Under the pieces are notes generated by a model, which did not search any database, was not told the origin of the DNA, and was given only the letters and a program-made list of their open reading frames with translations. Shown piece after piece: positions 61,004-64,000 of a DNA stretch of 64,000 nucleotides. This DNA comes from Anniella stebbinsi. Lineage: Eukaryota > Chordata > Lepidosauria > Squamata > Anniellidae. A program made the position numbers and the translations under genes. The stretch's first letter is position 1; the number at the start of each line of letters is the position of its first letter. Location: positions 66,890,763-66,954,762 of the forward strand of contig JARDYH010000007.1 of the NCBI GenBank assembly GCA_029215795.1, given 5' to 3'.

Positions 61004-61173
61004 CCTGGGCTATCCTGTGGCTTCTTCTCTCCAGTTGTATGACTAGAAACAGCTGATCTGTCAGGGTCATTAATTCCCTACTCTGCACCCTGATAGGGTT
61101 TTCATTGCACAAACTACACCACCAGCGAGGTGGAATCCAAAACAGAAGGACCAGCAGATGGGATCTGAATTTT

Positions 61174-61179
61174 TTTATT
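61174..61179 (-). terminator. SYMPK: SYMPK polyadenylation signal
   Basis: AATAAA on the minus strand about 95 bases after the SYMPK stop; it implies a very short 3' UTR. Confidence 0.65.
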
Positions 61180-61273
61180 TAGGAATCTAATCTTTGCCAT
61201 TTCTCTTTCTGGCCCTTTCTCCAGTCTCTTTATGCTCAATCCTTTTCTTTGGATCCTCTCCTCTCCTGAATCA

Positions 61274-61474
61274 TCAGCTGTCTGTGTTCTTCTCTTCCTC
61301 TACGCTGGGTTTTGGCTGCTGCTCCTCTGATGGGCTGGGTGACTTTGACTCTGCTGGCTGGCTCTCCTTTGCAGGCTCCTCTGGTGAGGGACTGGGCTGG
61401 TTGGCTGCAGGTGGTTTGCTGGACGATCCCTCATCTGAGCTGCTGCTGGCTGCGCCTTCCTTGCTCTGCAGTTC
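61274..61474 (-). CDS. SYMPK: SYMPK terminal coding exon
   Basis: Acceptor CTTTCCCCAG, 66 codons and TGA at 61276-61274. The product is Ser/Glu/Pro/Lys-rich low-complexity sequence. Confidence 0.88.
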   Translation of the reverse strand, partial: ELQSKEGAASSSSDEGSSSKPPAANQPSPSPEEPAKESQPAESKSPSPSEEQQPKPSVEEEKNTDS

Positions 61475-63815
61475 CTGGGGAAAGACCAAAGAACCACCAT
61501 CAGAGTGCAGCAGAAACTCCATACCCCGTCCTGGCCTGAACGTGGCCACCAAAGACTATGTCAACGTGGAGAAACCTCAAAATGCACACCACTTGCAGAG
61601 TCCAACAGCAAGGCATGTCTCCTAGGAATTAATCAGGCTTTCAAGTGGATATCTATTTAAACTAGATACGGTTTAAGAGGAATGCACTATATCTATAATC
61701 CTCTTAGCAGAGAATGCCTGAAATCTAAGACAGAAGTGCAATCAACTTTTGCAGTTGATAGCACCCTAACTGACAGCAAAACAGGTGAGCTACCTTGGTG
61801 GGCCAGGGCCCCTCCAGGCTGGAATCCAACAGGGAGCTATCTCCACCAAAGTTCTCCTCTTCCTCCTGCATGCTGATGAAGATGGTGGGTGTCTCCGCCT
61901 CAGGGACTTCCTCACGCATGTCCACAGACTCCACAGACTCCTCAGCAGGGAGTGGGGTGGGGGTGGGTGGGGCTGCAGGACGGGCCTGCTGCTGCTGCTT
62001 TAACTTCAGCTTTTGCTCCTCTTCCAGTTGGCGCTTGAGGGCCTTTTCCTGTGCCAAGCGCAGGGCAATCATATCCTGAGACACACGAGGCAGGAGGGGC
62101 TGAGGCTCCATTTCTTCCTACAATTGGAACATGCACGTGTCAGGCCTGATGACTGAAGCTTTTGTACCAATCAGTGAGGATGATATCCCCGTAGCAAAGA
62201 CGATGCAGACAGGATTAAATGTCACGTTGGATAGGACAGCAGTGCTTCTCTCCGTCATTCAGGCTTCTCCCCGCACAGACAACCGGCCCCAGGGCTCTTT
62301 CCAGACTCTCCTCCACAGGGCTTCTTCACTCCATCTCCTATCAACCACTACAGTCGCAATCCCCGTCACACTCACCTGGGAGTAAGCCCCACTGAGCACA
62401 CCTACGTCTGAGTAACCCTGCACAGGATGGCTTTGTCAGGGTTACAGAACCAGAGCTAGGAGGTACCTTGTAGGCCCCTATTCCAGTCTCCTGCTCAATG
62501 CAGGAAATCCTGAGCTTGAGCACCACCCCAGCCTGTGCTTGGAAGGCCCCTAGCAAGGGAAAGCCCACCACCCCCTCGGCCGTTCTCCTACCCAGTTCTC
62601 CCTCCTTCCCCCAACTTTTCCGGCACTCGCAAAAACAAATGCTCGCCCTGCAAGGGTGCTGCCTGCAACCTAGCAAACCCCACAGCCGTTCGATGCAATG
62701 AACCAAGCCCCCCACCCCCCGTCCCGAGCTCTGACCTCTCTCTCTCGTCTCAGGGCCTTGGTCCTGGGAGGGGCAGTGCCCCTCACCTCCTCCAGCAGAT
62801 GCAACTCCTTCCCTTCAACGTCTTGCTTGTTGCTGGCTTCCAGGATGGCCATGGTGGAATTGGGGACATGGGCTTGCTGGGGAAGAAAAAGCACGAGGGG
62901 AGAACCACACCATCAGCATAATTCACAGTGATTAAGACAGCGTGTATCATTGGGAGGGCGGCTTCTGTGGGTTGGCATCTTTGCCACCAGTGGAGCCTGG
63001 CATACACAGACAGGTTTACTGCCTATGATACCCTAGGTAGCACATAGCCATTAGGATGAGTAGCCATTGATAGCCTCCTGTCCCTTCAGGAATTGCTGCA
63101 CTCTCAATCCAGAAAACAGACACAGTCCATGACCATTTCTCTTTTGTTGGTCCTTCAAGCGACTTGTCCACACTGAAACCTAATACACATTATCCTGTAC
63201 CTAGTTTGCAACTAAGCACCTGTAATTGAAAGGATCACGTCTCCTTCCCCTAATGTCCATCCTCCTCTCTTGTATTGCTCCCCAGTATTTATTTTAGTTT
63301 GCAAGTCCTTTGGGGCAGGGCCCTGTCATAGTTCTGTTCTTTGTAAAGTGCCATGGTGCTATGTTAAGTTATTATCATACAAATACTGCAGTGGAGACTG
63401 ATGGCTCCGAGGTCAGTGGGCTGGTGAATCCGCTCTGGGTTTCAGTCAGAACTCTCAAGGAGCTTCTCTCACAGTGTGATCCAGCTCAGAGAGAACACAC
63501 GCACACACACCGAGTGTTCAAAGGGGAATGCCACTACAGGTGCACTAGCGTTGCATAGCCTGGGCTTTTATTTGACTTCCATTATCTTCTCCCGTGGCCA
63601 GGCACCCTACAGTTTCACAGCAACCTTTTAGCCAGTACCTGATGAGGGGTGAACGAGCGGACATGGGCCAGCAGAGGCTCCCGCAGCTCCGGACACTTCT
63701 CAAAGACCGCGCTGAGCTGCTGAGGTGGTAACTGGAGGATCACCTGGAAGGACTGGGGCTTGGTGCGCTGGCAGCATTTGATGAATCCCTCCCAGACTTT
63801 GGGGTACTTCCACAC
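61274..63815 (-). CDS. SYMPK: SYMPK (symplekin), 3' part of the gene
   Basis: The last four coding exons are present: 63815-63639, 62876-62787, 62117-61794, 61474-61274. All are phase 0 and give 263 residues; the gene runs off the right edge. Symplekin is the scaffold joining CPSF and CstF in mRNA 3' end cleavage and histone mRNA processing. [55 protein letters not shown] and ETPTIFISM are family signatures. The C-terminus is Ser/Pro/Glu-rich and ends EEEKNTDS. In mammals RSPH6A lies between SYMPK and DMWD; here only about 0.9 kb separates the two coding regions. Confidence 0.95.
61794..62117 (-). CDS. SYMPK: SYMPK coding exon (second from last)
   Basis: Acceptor CAATTGTAG, donor GTAGCT, 108 codons. 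It encodes [19 protein letters not shown], a short Gln run and [15 protein letters not shown]. Confidence 0.93.
62437..62520 (-). mobile_element. CR1 LINE 3' fragment, antisense
   Basis: TGTAGGCCCCTATTCCAGTC and CTGCTCAATGCAGGA are the reverse of the CR1 tail. Confidence 0.6.
62787..62876 (-). CDS. SYMPK: SYMPK coding exon (third from last)
   Basis: Acceptor CTTCCCCAG, donor GTGAGG, 30 codons: [19 protein letters not shown] and then LHLLEE. Confidence 0.92.
63639..63815 (-). CDS. SYMPK: SYMPK coding exon (fourth from last)
   Basis: Acceptor CTTCCTCCCCAG, donor GTACTG, 59 codons: [15 protein letters not shown] through HVRSFTPHQ. Confidence 0.95.
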
Positions 63816-63889
63816 CTGGGGAGGAAGCAGAGAGTGAAAACATGGCATCAGCAGCCAGAACCTTCCCGGTGTTTCACTCCTCTGGGCAA

Positions 63890-63975
63890 GGACATAGGAG
63901 CGGCCTCGCTGGATCAGGTTAGGACCCATCTAATTGATCACTCCGTTTCCAACAGTGGCCAGCTACACCCTCTAT
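63890..63975 (+). repeat. AGAACAT interspersed repeat, partial
   Basis: GGACATAGGAGCGGCCTCGC then GCTGGATCAGG and CAGTGGCCAGC; in a SYMPK intron. Confidence 0.45.
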
Positions 63976-64000
63976 GCAGTCCACTATGCAAGGGTGACGT

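Overview
The window is vertebrate nuclear DNA. It carries large genes with GT-AG introns, CpG-rich first exons, and dense interspersed repeats. The repeats are CR1 3' ends, other LINE tails, tRNA-derived SINEs and many palindromic MITEs whose core reads like ACAACTCCCATCA. This repeat style points to a reptile, most likely a squamate; the species cannot be fixed from the sequence alone.

The region is the myotonic dystrophy 1 neighbourhood. From left to right it holds: (1) the first coding exon of a SIX1/2-class gene (461-844, minus; the rest lies off the left edge); (2) SIX5 (7474-14985, minus, 3 coding exons, 889 aa); (3) DMPK (23345-48532, PLUS, 15 coding exons, about 611 aa); (4) DMWD (54866-60359, minus, 4 coding exons, 653 aa); (5) the 3' end of SYMPK (61274 to beyond the right edge, minus, last four coding exons seen). 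Exon borders were set by hand from splice signals, phase continuity and agreement with the known families.

Several features differ from the mammalian locus as I remember it. DMPK is inverted relative to SIX5 and DMWD, so SIX5 and DMPK are head-to-head across 8.4 kb and DMPK and DMWD are tail-to-tail. A SIX1/2-class gene lies behind SIX5. RSPH6A is absent between DMWD and SYMPK. No CTG expansion tract is visible in the DMPK terminal exon or its 3' flank; a short (CTG)6 sits just inside intron 4.

Intergenic and intronic DNA is mostly repeat-derived. Regulatory candidates are the CpG island at DMPK exon 1, a long pyrimidine tract upstream of SIX5, a cluster of RFX/X-box-like palindromes and a CLEAR/USF-like pair inside DMPK intron 1, and an array of CCTTAGCAAC-type motifs between DMWD and SYMPK. 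I did not find a new enzymatic or defence system. The most interesting material is the locus architecture, the extra SIX gene and the X-box-like arrays.
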